Shown in pieces: positions 49,874 to 63,450 of a stretch of 64,000 bases of DNA. Each line of letters opens with the position of its first letter. Positions within the stretch are counted from its first letter, which is position 1. The translations under genes were made by a program, and so were the position numbers. The stretch covers positions 505,001 through 569,000 of the forward strand of contig JAFEUB010001212.1 of NCBI GenBank assembly GCA_024529925.1, given 5' to 3'. The notes beneath the pieces were generated by a model. The model did no database searches. It was not told where the DNA came from and saw only the letters and a list, made by a program, of their open reading frames with translations. The stretch is from Ophthalmolycus amberensis. Taxonomy: Eukaryota > Chordata > Actinopteri > Perciformes > Zoarcidae.

Positions 49874-52595
49874 AGTCTGACATGATTCCAGAGAATGAAA
49901 TCCAAATCCAGTTTTTTTGTGTTGGAAATATAGCGCTCGTTTTGAACAAAAGGAGCTGAACAAAATAAAGGACTTGCATCGCACATCATTCACGGTTTAT
50001 GGCGCATTGACTTTGCTGATCCATGCTTCAGCCCTTGTAGCCGGGGGTCATGGTAAACGTGTGATAACAAACACTGCATCAGTAGCTAACAAAAGAAATA
50101 CAGCTGTGTGGCACTGTCACTCCATATGGTGTATCCATATTGGTATTGTTGTTCGGGCCTTAATGTGTCATTATCCAGTATATAGCCTACATCTTTTGCT
50201 GCAGAAGCAATTACGTTCGTAGTGGTGTTGGCGTGTTTGTGTGCATATACTGTATGTGTATACTGTTTTTCCCTCACACAGTCAAAAAAGCACATCCTAT
50301 AAAAACAAATCTTTAAAAGGTGTAATCTTTAAGATTTCAGTCCTGGTTTAATTTGCGACACTCGTCGTCACTGTGGTAACAGCAAGTGCGGTTTAATACT
50401 ACAGCAAACGCTTACACTTGCTCACTACTTTTTTCAGAAATGCAGCAGAAGAGCAACAAGTGTATCCGTTTACAGTGCAGCCACAATCTGGAGTTTACTG
50501 TGACGACAAGTACATTGCCAGTCCTTGATTGACCAGTTGAATGCTTTTAATGTGAAGCAGTGGCATTAGGGAAGGTTCTGGCTGCATTAGAAGTAATTCA
50601 AGAGCAAACATTGAGGCCGATATCAATGAGATTCAATGACACTGGATCATGTGCTGCATAGTGTCCAGTGAATCCCACCAGTTTAGATAGGCAATCTGAG
50701 TCCAGTAAGGGAATGGTGGAACCTGCCACAAGCAATAAAAGCAACTATATAGTGTAGTGGTTATACAGCATATAAATACGTTGAATGGTTATTGGAGTAA
50801 AAACGTCAAAAATGGGGTTTGATTTCATGAAGATGTAAACGGTTATAACTTCAAACTTGTAAATAAGATGTTTCAGCACAGAAATCCAGACAAATCCAGA
50901 CAATTTTAGACAAAGTGAGGCACTTGTTTAATTATTTCATAACCGATCAATTAATAGATTAACTTCTTTGCTGTTGCCGAGTGCACTCATTGATATTCTG
51001 ACTGAATATAATGTCAGTTTTAACAATGGAACTGTCACAGTCATTGTTCTGTTCTCGTACGGTAGTTTGATTGAATAATTGTTTTTCCCCGGAAAACCTC
51101 AAATATGGCAAAACTTACAAATGACTGCTCTACATAGGAGATGGAATTATGCCATTTTGCCCAGTTTGCTGCTCTGTCCTGCACATGTGGCCCAGAAACC
51201 CCAGCTGTTGCCAGATGCGTTTCAGTGTCTCTGTGTAAAGAGAGTGGCAGTGAGTGACCATTCGGCTTTAAACAAACAGACAAACTTAAAATATAGTATT
51301 AATCCTTTCTCCACTCAACTCACCATTATTGCAAACAGCCTTCCTTTTTCTATCTTTTTTTTATCGCTCGTCTTCCCCTCTGTCACCGTAGGCCCACGTC
51401 TCCCCTTTGTGGCAGAAGTGGAGGCTCTTGGATGGCGGCTTCGTGTTGTAGAGATGGAAAAAAGAAAGAAAAAAAATCACCGAGCGAGGACGAGTCGGCC
51501 ATCAATCTTCCTCTCTGCCATTCCTTCGCTCACCCTCTCCTGCTCTCCTTCACCATCACTTCCTGCGTGTCTGTTCTCTATCTCTGTCTGCCTGTCTCCC
51601 TCCCTCCCCCCTCTAATCCCATCTTCAGTCAATGCTGGACATGTGTGATGGCCCTCCTTTCTCCTCCATGCCATCCAGCCAGACCAACAGAACCCTCCTC
51701 TTAGCCCTCTCCGAATTACTCCTCTGTCTAGATAGGATCTCCAGGAGGCTTCAAGCCATTGTATTTTCTCTCTCTCTGTCCTTCAGTGACCGTCTTTATA
51801 GAATGGATCCGGATGGGAGATGGCTTAGCTAAAGCCACGGTGGAAATCCTCAACTGATGGTTTCATAAGGGGGGAGGCTATCCTAGCTTAGCGGACACAT
51901 TTGGCGTAATGTCCCTAAAACCCACTGTCGGACAAGACAGACAAGATGTTTGGTTCAACTGTAAGCCAATGAACTGCTTAAAAAAATCTAAAAAAAAACT
52001 GGCGAAGATCCATAAAGATAAAATTGTGGATTACGTATTAACCTTGTTAAACACTTAAGGGTCTCAAAAACGTGGACTGGGTTACGGCCTCCCATTCGGT
52101 GGCTAATGTCCGTGCACAGAGCCTGGGGATCACAGAGGGGTTTTAACCTACCCTGTCAGCCCAAATTAATGAGGTAATTAAAGGCTCAGGTGGAATTAGC
52201 ACAAGACACCTTAAGTGCCCTCGGGGCAGTCAGATAGGCGGGCAGGATGTAAAGCTACAGTATGGCGAGAGGACAGATGTTTCCATAGAAAGCTGTGGTG
52301 AAGAGGAAAGGTCACAACGGACAACTGATGTGCAGTAGGACGTCATGCAGACTATAACGAGTTGTTATGGTGACAGGGAAATGATTTAGTTAGAAAAATC
52401 ACTGCGGATTGTTTTCCACTTCAGGTCTATGATGATAAGCGATCAGGTGAACATAAGGAAAATTTAGGAGTCTCTTTTAGGGAGTTTAATGTGATTATAT
52501 TACATAGACTGCTGCAGTCATAAAATCACCCAATTTAAAGCACCCATAAAAGACTCCCACTGGAATAATATTCAGATGATGGAACCTTAATACTC
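49874..52595. other. non-coding DNA
   Basis: Nothing is recognised. A T-rich, C-rich stretch (51300-51780) gives long chance frames. 52160-52230 has TTAATGAGGTAATTAAAGGC-like homeodomain cores that could be regulatory. Confidence 0.45.
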
Positions 52596-52700
52596 GCTCT
52601 ATAGCTCAATGGCTCGTCCCTTTCGCTGGGGTTGTAGGGTTCTCAGTTTCATATTCCGTTCTTCTATCTATTACTTTTGAATAAAAAGAACAAAAGTAAC
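52596..52700 (+). repeat. possible tRNA-derived SINE head with hairpin
   Basis: TAGCTCAATGG (52602-52612) fits an RNA polymerase III A box and GTTTCATATTCC (52646-52657) resembles a B box, at tRNA-like spacing. Just downstream TTACTTTTG (52671) and CAAAAGTAA (52691) form a 9-bp hairpin. It does not fold as a functional tRNA by eye. Confidence 0.3.
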
Positions 52701-54404
52701 GTTTACGCTGAACTCCACGCATGCCTCATCTTCTGTGAATCCCTTTTGCATTAGTAGATCATTTAAATTGTGTGAGGGAATGGCGGACTCCGCCACTTAC
52801 AATGAAGTCTGCACACGTCAGACATTAAATGGCCATTGTTGAGAACCCCAAACCAACACAAATAAGGGTTGTGATAGGTTATGCAAAGAGACTTGCTTAT
52901 TCAAGGTCTCCATCTTTCCACAGTTATCTTCCCGCAAGTACGACCAATAGACGATGAAAAAGTTTTATCAGGGGACAAAACCTCATCAGATGGAAATCCG
53001 TGTTATAGTTGGAGCACTATGGGGGTCTTTGACATGAAGAGGTTTTCAGATAGGGCCCTTGACCGAGGCAGATAACTTTACAGGTAGGAACAGAACAGAG
53101 ATGAGGGGTGTGGGTTGACTCCGCATTAGTGTTTGAGTCGGAGACACAGGTGGGATTTTAACCTGCCGTTTTTCGAATTCAAAACACGACGGGGAGCCCC
53201 GAGTCGTTTTCTCGGGCAAACACGTGAAAGCCTTATTATATTCACAGTGATCGTTTTCTGTCCATCAGGCAAAGCTAATTAGGTCCCCCACTCACACTGT
53301 CTCTTCCAGTGTCAGTGGAATCTCATCGGTGAAGTGCGCGCCACAGTAATATGAGTGATTATTACAGAGAACATAGCCTGCGGGTGTTCCCATCAATGAC
53401 ATCCACCATCCATGCATTCATGCATGCGTTCATGAATGCGTCCTCAGAGATACACATACAGGAGAATTACATTCCTATATTGAAACATTGATGATCTAAA
53501 GTCCAAATTTGTACCAACTTAGTCTCAGTTCAAAGTCAATTAAGGTGGAAACCGTGATTGGAGTGCAGGGAAAGAAGCAGCCTACACCGCCTCCATTCAT
53601 TTGGAAATCTACACTGGTGGGGGTACCGGTGAGGGATCATATTCTTCGAATATAGCCTACCCATCATTGGCCTTAATAATTTCATGATTTCCTTTTTTTT
53701 TTTTTAAACCTTTATAAATGTTTCTAAAGATCAAAATACATATGGCAAATTTGGTTAAGTTCCGGGCCTTCCCCTTGATGCCAACAGTGCAAGATCAATA
53801 TATATATATTTTGTCATATGAAGTCCAACTATCTTGCCTAGTAGCAGCTAATAAACAAAGTCGAGGATGTAGCCAAATAACAAAACAGATTCCTCAAAAG
53901 AAGGTTGGAAGGTCCCAGGATCGAAACATATGAAAACCACTGCTTCATAGAAATGACATGACAGCATTTGTCTCTGCATCGTCTCTGGGCTATACTGTAA
54001 TATATTATATATTATTTAAACTGTTATGTTTTAAAGTTTAGGAAGATGCTTGAATGCAAAATATACACCTTAAAAAATGCTTTATTTTGAACATCTGGTG
54101 TTTTATCTACTCATGTAAACCAAAGAACTTAATATTTCAGATTCAGAGCGGAGCTAGATTGACTGACATGGGTGCTGAAAGGAAAAGGGGGCATTTTTCC
54201 TTTCCATTTTTCATGCACTATAGAGTCTCCATCAAAAGAAGTCTGTTAATGGACTATGACACATGATAATGAACGGATAAAAAACAAAGCAAATCCTCTT
54301 TCCCACCACACATTCACAGCCTGTGTCTGCATGGGGAAAACACGAACATTTTGAACCAAAGTTTAAACATTGTGTTGTATCAATCGATGATTCAGCCCTG
54401 CGAT
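52701..54404. other. non-coding DNA
   Basis: A T13 run at 53693-53705 and a (TA)n tract at about 53800-53812. Nothing else is recognised. Confidence 0.45.
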
Positions 54405-54510
54405 AGTCTGGCCACCCGTCCAGGGTGAACCCTACCTTCGTCCAACGGCAGCCCCCCCCCCCCCTGCGACCCTGAAAAGGATAAGCAGTTAAAGATAAGC
54501 GATATATGAA
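54405..54510 (+). repeat. 3' end of a LINE/SINE (GCGACCCTGAAAAGGATAAGC type)
   Basis: CGTCCAGGGTGAACCCTACC, C13 (54452-54464), and GCGACCCTGAAAAGGATAAG followed by CAGTTAAAGATAAGCG are the usual layout of a very common fish retroposon 3' end. No coding. Confidence 0.6.
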
Positions 54511-55689
<1,179 letters not shown>

Positions 55690-55870
55690 CTGAGGGAAAA
55701 TGACATTTAATTACAGAAGAGCAGTCACGCAGTTCGGCTAATTACGATCCCGGGAGTTCAGTCATCATATCTAATTAACTTTCACTTTCATGAAAGCTTA
55801 ATGCAGCACCGTAGCTAGGCGCTGCATGTGCCACACTTCAGGAATATTGACAACTCTTTGGAAATTAATT
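55690..55870. promoter_or_regulatory. candidate conserved enhancer with homeodomain sites and hairpins
   Basis: ATTTAATTACAG, GGCTAATTACG and TCTAATTAAC lie within 80 bp, followed by the perfect 12-bp palindrome CTTTCATGAAAG (55785-55796) and an inverted repeat ATGCAGC/GCTGCAT (55801-55807 and 55821-55827). Complex sequence wedged between two pyrimidine-rich tracts. Confidence 0.35.
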
Positions 55871-55887
55871 TCAAAATAGTTTGCAGG

Positions 55888-55890
<3 letters not shown>

Positions 55891-55926
<36 letters not shown>
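55891..55926. repeat. (TC)18 microsatellite
   Basis: Pure CT dinucleotides. Confidence 0.97.
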
Positions 55927-55929
<3 letters not shown>

Positions 55930-56024
55930 CGGTAGGGTTGTTTTTTAAAGCTTTATCTTACCTTTGACGTTTGCTTTATTTATGAGACTACCGAATATAT
56001 TCATAATTGATCTAACCCTGCTTT

Positions 56025-56180
56025 ATGCTTAACTAGAAATGAATATAATCAATCACTCGGATGGCGGTGGCAATTCATAGCCTTATTGATTGTTAAAAGC
56101 ACGCTGCATAGTCTGTTTCACATTCATTATGACACTCAGAGGACAATCAATTCATTATTGTGCTTGCCCTTGACCACATT
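56025..56180. promoter_or_regulatory. candidate conserved non-coding element
   Basis: Motifs ATAATCAATCACTCGG, CTTATTGATTGTTAAAAGC and GACAATCAATTCATTATTG: repeated ATTGAT/ATCAAT-type sites that resemble Pbx/Hox or Onecut targets. Inference from motifs only. Confidence 0.28.
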
Positions 56181-56989
56181 GTGAGTGTGCTTACTGTGGC
56201 GTCATCCTCGAAGTGCATGTGTGAATTTGTTGATCTTGTCATTTTTCATAGATGCAGTGAATCAGACTTGAAGACCTACATCTGGCCTGTTTTGTACAGT
56301 TCTTTATTAGTTTTTTATACCAAATTTGTATACATAACTTTAATGTTAATGCCGCAATGCATACTTAAACACCTTAGTTCTATGTATGTAGTTCAAAAGC
56401 AACCCATTGTAAAACTACCACATTGCCACACAATTTACAGTAATACAACGTGACCTCTTACTCGAAGAGACCCTTTTGTATCGGTTTGTTGTTGAGCAGG
56501 TTGTATGTGTCCTGCTTTATATTATACTGATGTTGTTGAAGGATTGTGTGTGTCTCTCACTGAGGTCGGATATCGCACCAGAGCAGAAACCAGAGTGCTA
56601 ATTGGTGGCTTGAAATCCCGTCAATGTAGCCTGAGCTCTGTAAAGGTCATCTCCACTCATGAAATGGAGTGCTGACTTTATTTTTTTTTTATTAACAGGG
56701 ATGACAGACTTGGCCTAGAAAATCAAAGGAAAAAAATTGTACCGAAGTATTGTAGCCCATGGCCCTGTCGAAGCCACAAGGGTTAGTTTTTAGTTGCTTC
56801 AATAAGCATCAACATCGAATGGCTCGTAATAACTATCGGGTCAGAAAAGAAAAGAAAAATGTAAAGGAAACATTTTTGGGAAAGGGTCAAATAAATATAA
56901 CCTAAGTCATTTAACTTCACCTGACTTTAATGAATGATTTTAGGTAAGAAATAGGGGGCATTGTGCCGATCACACAAACACGACAAGAG
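56181..56989. other. non-coding DNA
   Basis: No feature is recognised. Confidence 0.5.
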
Positions 56990-57360
56990 ATGGTTAGCTT
57001 AGCATAAACAGTTGGCCTGTCAAAAGGCTCAGTTTAATCTGTTCAAAAACAGAAGGGACAATTGATCATTTTATGGTCGGTTATATGTTGGACGATTTAT
57101 TGGCTTGTACCTGCCAGGTGACCGGTATAGGTTACCTATGAGCAGAGCCAGGCTAGCTAGTTTCCCCCTGTTTCGAGTCGTTATGCTAAGCTGAGTGGTG
57201 TTGATCTTAGCTTAGACGTCGGTAAACCCAACCTCTGGAGAGTCTCCGGGCTAGCTAGCGTTTCTAGCTGTTATGCTAACCCAAGCTAAATGACTGGTAG
57301 CTGTAGCTTCAAATTTGTTGAACAAATATGAGAAAGACTGTTGATTATTCCTTTAAAAAA
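56990..57360 (-). repeat. dispersed repeat family A, reversed copy
   Basis: GCCAGGCTAGCTAGTTTCCC followed by CCTGTTTCGAGTCGTTATGC and TAAGCTGAG is the reverse complement of the TTAGCTTAGCATA...GGGGGAAACAGCTAGCCTG core at 11770-11825. A second GCTAGCTAGC-rich block and the terminal GACTGTTGATTATTCCTTTA correspond to the start of copy 1. This is the most complete uninterrupted copy in the window. Confidence 0.55.
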
Positions 57361-58195
57361 AAAAAATAAAAGGCTGCACGTGGCTTTAAAAAACACATAG
57401 CTTGTGTTGTATTCAAACAAACACCCACCACCTCAGAGCCGCCGGGTTATAATGATGACACAACATGCCAAGCACATAGTTGTGATTTAGCATTACACTT
57501 AACAGAGGCCCCTTTACTTCCCCGGCCCCTCTCGCGCAGCAGAGACGTGACAAATGTTAGTGGCCTGCCATAATGCTGCAGACATCAGCGAACCCCACAA
57601 GGAGGATTAATGCCTCGTCTGGCTTTTATTACGCTGTCCTGCCGTCCTTCGCGGGTTTGCCATTCATCCTTGTAAGATGTCCATATCTGCTCTCACTGTG
57701 GGCCAATACGTGTGTATCTACTTGTGTGTGTGTGTACCTGCATTTGCATGCTTTATATATCTATGTATGTATGTATGTATGAAAGTGCTTGCTTGCTGCC
57801 CATGTGAGATCTTAAAAGTTTATCCCAGAAGGGGGTTAAATCACTTGTCCAGTAGAGTGCTCTCCAGGGCCGTGTCTAGCGTGTCTTATCAATCTATCTA
57901 CATGGCACCTGCGCTGCCAGTTGCGGTATAGGAGCCCAATGCAGTAGACGTCCCGGGCCCCACCGCAGAGGAATACTAATGTGGATGCAGATAGCTTTTG
58001 GTTTGGCCACCTCAGCAGACATTGATCCCCCTGCGGACTTCTATGGTGGTGACAGATGGACTGTCACCTCTGAATGAGAGAGAGAAGATTGGGACACGTC
58101 CCCTCACATCTCCCTCAGCAGGGTTCATTCACTGCCTACCGTTCCGTTCATCCGCCCTGTCTTTTCTCTCCTCATGCCCCGGTGTCCACACTCAT
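57361..58195. other. non-coding DNA with TATG repeat
   Basis: (TG)8 at about 57722-57737 and (TATG)4-5 at 57763-57781. No gene is recognised. Confidence 0.5.
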
Positions 58196-58272
58196 TCCTC
58201 CTCTTCCTCTCTTCTCGCTATAGTTAGAAAGTCTGTGTCCCATCACAGAAAGGTTGCAGGTTAAATCGCTGC
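58196..58272 (+). repeat. possible decayed tRNA-derived SINE head
   Basis: TAGTTAGAAAGTCTGTGTCC and CATCACAGAAAGGTTGCAGG then TTAAATCGC follow the layout of fish SINE heads (GGTTAGCACTGT...CTCACAGCAAGAAGGTT...GGTTCGAATCC). The B-box-like GGTTAAATC is at 58259-58267. Confidence 0.3.
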
Positions 58273-60680
58273 AGCTGCCAACTGTCATTTACAGACACCA
58301 AGCCTCTAAGCCTATTTGAGATGTTCCCGGAGATCAAATATATAAAGTCACGGAGGGAACATTTTCAACTAAATATAAATTGACTTGGCTTTCTTCATTT
58401 AATGAAGGAAACGACGGCAGGCGGAGTTCGTTTGTGCTGTTGACGCTTGCACCGAGTCCTCTCTCTGTCACTCGAGAGGCAGACCGTGTGAGAGAGAGGT
58501 TCAGAGCGTGAGGAAGTTCATGATGAAGGTGTTTTATAATGCAGTTTCAGTGTGAGCGAATGTGTGCCACTGATTCAAAGATGTGTGTGTAAGTAGTTAA
58601 GTGCAAAGAACAATTCAATGTACCACTGTGAGGATAAAAAAAGACAATGTTTGCTGCTTTAAATCTTGACTGGATTACTACATTTAAAAAAAAATGATAT
58701 CAGACCCAAATTATTTAAAGCAGTGTATGAACATGTCCTTGTGTGAGAGAAAATGTATCTGCAACTATTTTGATCATCTGTTGAATATTGGTAACACGAT
58801 GAATATTTGATGCGTCAACCTTCTCAAATGTGAGGACGCCACTTGGGGTTCTGGGAAATTGTGATGGTGTTCTTCCCTTTTGTGCAATACCAAATGACTT
58901 ATTGAATAATAGGGAACGCACTTGTCTGATTCATTAATAATTCAAATAGTCATTACCTTGGTAAGAATAATAACAAAATGAAACCACTTCTGGAATCCAT
59001 CCAGATGTCTGAACTTTTGCTGACGATATCTCAAAATGCTTATTCATTTGAAAACGTAATCTAACCCATAACGTCTATCCCCATAATAAAAGTACACTGA
59101 ATCACCCTCAGGCATTTTCACCTGTCACCTGTTGAACAGTCTTGGCTCTCATCGAAGCGCCGCTCCTCTTCTCTCATCTCCAAAATCCCACTTATCAGCC
59201 GCCAGGCGCCTCGGTCTCATCGAGAGGAGCTATGCAAATGACTGTGAAGGAAAGGCCAGATCTAATCTTAAGGTTTATTCGAATTGAAAGCGATTTACTT
59301 TCCCCCCCCCCCCCCGCCATTCCCTGAGAGGGAAGCTTAATGTCCTGTTCTCAAAGGAAATGGCATCCTCTAACTCAATTAGGTATAGGAGAAGATGCAC
59401 TTGGGTAAAGTTTACTCTGGATGGTAGTGCTTAACATGCAGCATAGGAGCACGCAGTCAAACCTTTAGACTCGCACAAGGGAAGGACAGAGAAAAAAGTC
59501 TGTTCCACCTTGTCTTTGTATGGGGAGAATCTGACTTTAATGTGTTCTTGGTCACAGGCAAACATAACCGCAGAGTTCTGTTAAAGCTTCACATCCATTA
59601 TTGTTTTTTTGGATCCCTGCAATCCATCAAAAACTGTGTTTCTTATAAGGATTTCAACTTTTAGATGGTTTACTTTTAACTCATTTTCTTCTTTTATTTC
59701 TCCGAAAAGAGAGGTGGTGACAAAAATGTCTGCTTAAAACAAGTTTGATGATTTAATTGAAGCAATTGCTGCTTGACGGATTGGATTGTGCGCCAAGATG
59801 AGAAATGGAACTTAAAAACTTCACCATGTATTTATGCGGAATACTGAAATTAGATTTAGAAAGTGTCTTTCAGATGTTTTCGTCTAATATTTCACTGGAA
59901 ACTGAACTACAATCAGCCCCTCAAACAACTTTGACCACTGTAACAGCAATACAATCCATTATATACTGTAGAATATCTATCAGAACAAGAGCATAGGTCT
60001 GGTTTTAACATTAGTAGGGACTTTTTGTTTTGCCTGATGACCAATATGAACAGTTGTCTGTGAACTCCAGCATTTCTTTCTCCATGTCATAGACCTTGAT
60101 TCTGCGAAACAAACAAATGATAATAGTTTTTAACCTGTAGGTAATGAAGCATTGCATTTAAAGTATTAAGACTCTTTTATGGTGCTGTTACCCTGAATAA
60201 TTCATTACAATTATAAGTTGATTGCATAAGAAATTCTGAGTAGTTTGGAACGGATAAATAAATATGTGTTGTCTTGGTGACTCTCAATTCTGACATTTTA
60301 ATTGCATTGCCGTGTGCCCTCATCACTCTTTATGTGCTTTCAAAAATGCAGTTATATAATCTTATAATCTTGAGTTTTTAAATAATTATGTGATCCAACA
60401 CCTCCGCCGCAACTGTCAATTTTCTCTGAAGCACCAACCCGGAGATTTTTTTTCTTCAGTTCACACTGTCCCTTAAAATAAATGAATGAATTAACACGAA
60501 CGGAGCTGATGCTGTCATGCTCTGTAGTCTCCCTGATCCTGGCCAACAGCTGCTGGTAGAAGTACAAAACTATCGCTTCATTTGACGCTGAATAAAAAGG
60601 ATGTGAAACCTACAGGAAATAACTTTGATATGCAAAAACTTTGTAATTTCTTGTTCGAGGCTGTTTTTGTGCGACTCTGA

Positions 60681-60684
<4 letters not shown>
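58273..60684. other. non-coding DNA
   Basis: C14 at 59302-59315. No gene or repeat is recognised otherwise. Confidence 0.45.

Positions 60685-60722
<38 letters not shown>
60685..60722. repeat. (GT)n microsatellite
   Basis: About 19 GT units; a shorter interrupted GT tract follows at 60873-60899. Confidence 0.97.
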
Positions 60723-60723
<1 letters not shown>

Positions 60724-61755
60724 TGTGGCCGAGAGCAGACGTTTTGGTAGCTCATGTTACGCTCACCTATGCCTGGAAAGCATTCACGTCAGTCATGGCC
60801 ATCAGATGACATTAACATGTTGGATGAGTGAGCATGCTCAGCATGATCCAGATGAAAGCTGGCATTTGCTTCATGTGTGTGTGTGTGCGTGTGTGTGGGT
60901 GGGATGTTGTCATGGCAATGGTTTACCTGCATCTTATATGGTGCAGGTATGTTGAAGTGAAGTATCCGGAGCACACCAGTGAAAAGCAATGGAAAGAAAT
61001 GGACGAGCAACATGTAAAACTCAGTAAATATACATTTTACACATTACATTACAATGATTTCTTTCAATAACATGAATAGAAAAAATATTAAAAGAACAAC
61101 CAATGGTCATAAACAAAGAAAACAAATACATAACATGCAGGATTATGAGAGCAAAAGTAAACCACTCATCGTCTGTGTGGATATGCGACAGAGCAGCAGT
61201 CGGTTGTCTTCTTTCGGTATTCTATCACACTCTGCTCCTGTAACTTCTATTGATACACAAGCAGTTACAAATTCAATTTTGAAATATCTTTTGTGCAGAA
61301 AGTGCATTGCTTAGATTTGCTTTGGTGAATCAGTAATCACAGGTTTATCAGCCTGCAGTCACTGAATATTAATAACTGTATTTTCATTCAAACGTCTAAA
61401 ACATCATACTTAGATAATAATTTCAACACATGGAATGACATTTGATTTATCATTTTGACAACTGTTTGTAATCAGAAAATGTTTAGTTGTGTTAAAAGAA
61501 ATGAAAATATAAAAATTACTAGCGTAACCATTATTGTAAATGTAACCTGATTGGCATGCTTTTCAAATATTACAAATTCATCATACCTTTTTTTGTTATG
61601 CATTTATATCTTTCGGTTCAGTAAATCCCCGAAAGCTAGCCTATTTCAAAAATACCCCCCAACAAATATGATTACCTATGAACGTGGGTTTTGCGCCCCT
61701 AAAAACACAATAGACACCTAAGAAGGCATTTAAACTGTAGGACCCCCAGGCGGCA
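60723..61755. other. non-coding AT-rich DNA
   Basis: No gene is recognised. Confidence 0.5.
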
Positions 61756-61787
61756 GAAGTGGCCTAAACTTGCATTCTTCCTAATGG

Positions 61788-61801
61788 CCAGCAGGGGGCG
61801 G
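61788..61801 (+). promoter_or_regulatory. CTCF core motif inside repeat family C
   Basis: CCAGCAGGGGGCGG matches the CTCF core consensus (CCASYAGRKGGCRS) at every defined position. The equivalent site in copy 1 is degraded (CCATCAGGGTCGAC). Binding would depend on chromatin and flanks; the motif itself is plain. Confidence 0.6.
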
Positions 61802-62085
61802 TTCCTCTGCTTGCAAAAATAAATCTGAATGTATAGAAGTTTATGAGAAAATTACTCTACTTCTCTCTTGATTTATTACCTCAGTAAACATTGTAAACAC
61901 GAGTTTATGGTCTTAAATTATTTTTCAGTACAGCATGATGTTCATTTAGTAAATGATGGTTCCATTTAGAGTAAAATAGACCATAAAGCAGAGTGTGCTT
62001 TAGGGCGTGGCTACCTTGTGATTGACAGGTCGCTACCATGGTGTCATCCAGTTTTATAGTGTGTTTTCAGTTAATGGAAGTTAAT

Positions 62086-62289
62086 AGGTCCTTTGCAGGA
62101 TAAACACGGGTGTAATTGATGAAATGCATTGTGGTCGAATTATAGTTAGTATGTCACCACCGGTCCAGTGAGCCAGCATGCACAAAACCATGGCCCACCT
62201 AAATGGAACAGGTCCATAATTTATGTTACTTATTAAACCTATGTTTACTCTGCAATGACATGGCAAAATGGCTGCTGTGAAAAGGGCAT
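62086..62289. mobile_element. small MITE-like insertion in family C copy 2
   Basis: Copy 1 reads GTTAATTGTAAC across this point, while copy 2 reads GTTAAT, about 204 bp, then ATTGTAAC. The inserted ends are loosely inverted (TAGGTCCTTTGCAG against TATGCCCTTTTCACAG on the other strand), with TA at both borders, consistent with a TA-targeting MITE. Confidence 0.5.
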
Positions 62290-62435
62290 ATTGTAACATT
62301 TTAGTCACTTGTTCAGAGTTCGGTAAACCAATTAGGCGAAAAACGAAGATGGCAACGGCCAAAATGCCAAACTCAAGGCTTCAAACCTTAGTCCACAAAC
62401 CATTGGGTGACTTCACGGTGACTATGTCCACTTCA

Positions 62436-63249
62436 GATTGAGTTTAACAAAACAAAATGTTGCAAGTAGACGAACTCTGGATGTCATGTATCACATCTGC
62501 CAAACGTATGATAATGAGCCGTTGATATTGTTTGACTTTTTACAGAGATATTAGAACACGAACAAAGCTTTATCACCTATCATGTGATCAAAAAGAAGAA
62601 GAAATGTTCAGGATTCTCAGCTCTCGATTGTACGTCTATCATTGTCATTGTGAAAGCTAATTGACAGGGTGAAATGTGCATTTCCTGTGTAGGCACCTCA
62701 TTGACACGGGCACCATTTACCGCTGTCAACCCCCCCCCCCCCCCCTTCTCACCACCACCACCACTTAGTGAATAAAGGTCAGGCAATCAGGCATGTGGAA
62801 GGACAGCTAATTTGTCATCCCTCGACAAACGTGTCAGCGTCCGATCTTGTCCGCGGGGCTTGATACTGCAACAAGCCGTAAAGGTTAAGAGATTCAAAGA
62901 AAGCTCCCCCTTCCCCTTCCCTGGCTCGCCCCGTCACCATCTCAACAAGCAACATGCGACGGAGCAGAAAATTCAATTTTGGATCTGATACTGTGAGGGT
63001 TATGTGGTTTCATGGCTGTAACTCTTCAGAGTCTTTAGACATCTCGTCCGCCTTGCTCAGTTAAACTCCAGGGAGGCCCCCCTAGATCGAGACGTGGCTG
63101 ACTTGTACATGTCATTCTCAGCTGGAGCTGCATGTCATTGAACTGCTTTTTTTTTCTACCCAACAGTGAAATACCAAATGGGTGTGCTCAGTTGAAATTA
63201 AGGGTGAACTTCAATTTTAGTTAGTTGAACATGATTTATACTGACAGCG
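62436..63249. other. non-coding DNA
   Basis: C16 at 62730-62745 followed by (CCA)n. No gene is recognised. Confidence 0.5.
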
Positions 63250-63450
63250 ACTTTATTATTCATCGCAACAAATATTCCTCTGATTTTTAATTAATAATCA
63301 GACCAGTCATTTTAAATTTGGATTTGAATGCAGCGCAGACGCAGCCACCCCCGGCAATCTGCCGATCTAAGCACAGGCCTTTGTGATTATAGAGGCATTA
63401 CAAGCCGTCCCTGTCGTCCGTGAATGCATCCTAATAGCCTGTTTAGCGAG
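63250..63450. promoter_or_regulatory. candidate conserved non-coding element
   Basis: Complex sequence with TTTTAATTAATAATCAGACC, TTGTGATTATAGAGGC and CATCCTAATAGCC: clustered homeodomain- and bicoid-type cores. No conservation data are available. Confidence 0.25.

Larger units (their letters stand above)
61756..62435 (+). repeat. dispersed repeat family C, copy 2 (with insertion)
   Basis: Homologous to 29929-30453 along its length. It keeps a CTCF-type core at 61788-61801, GGGCGTGGCTACCTTGTGAT, GAAGATGGCAACGGCCAAAA and a GTGACTATGTCCACTTC end. It is interrupted at about 62086-62289 by sequence absent from copy 1. Non-coding. Confidence 0.75.

Noticed and set aside
51079..51648. 189-codon plus-strand open frame
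   Set aside because: Serine/proline/leucine-rich translation of a C/T-rich tract; no domain or exon signals.
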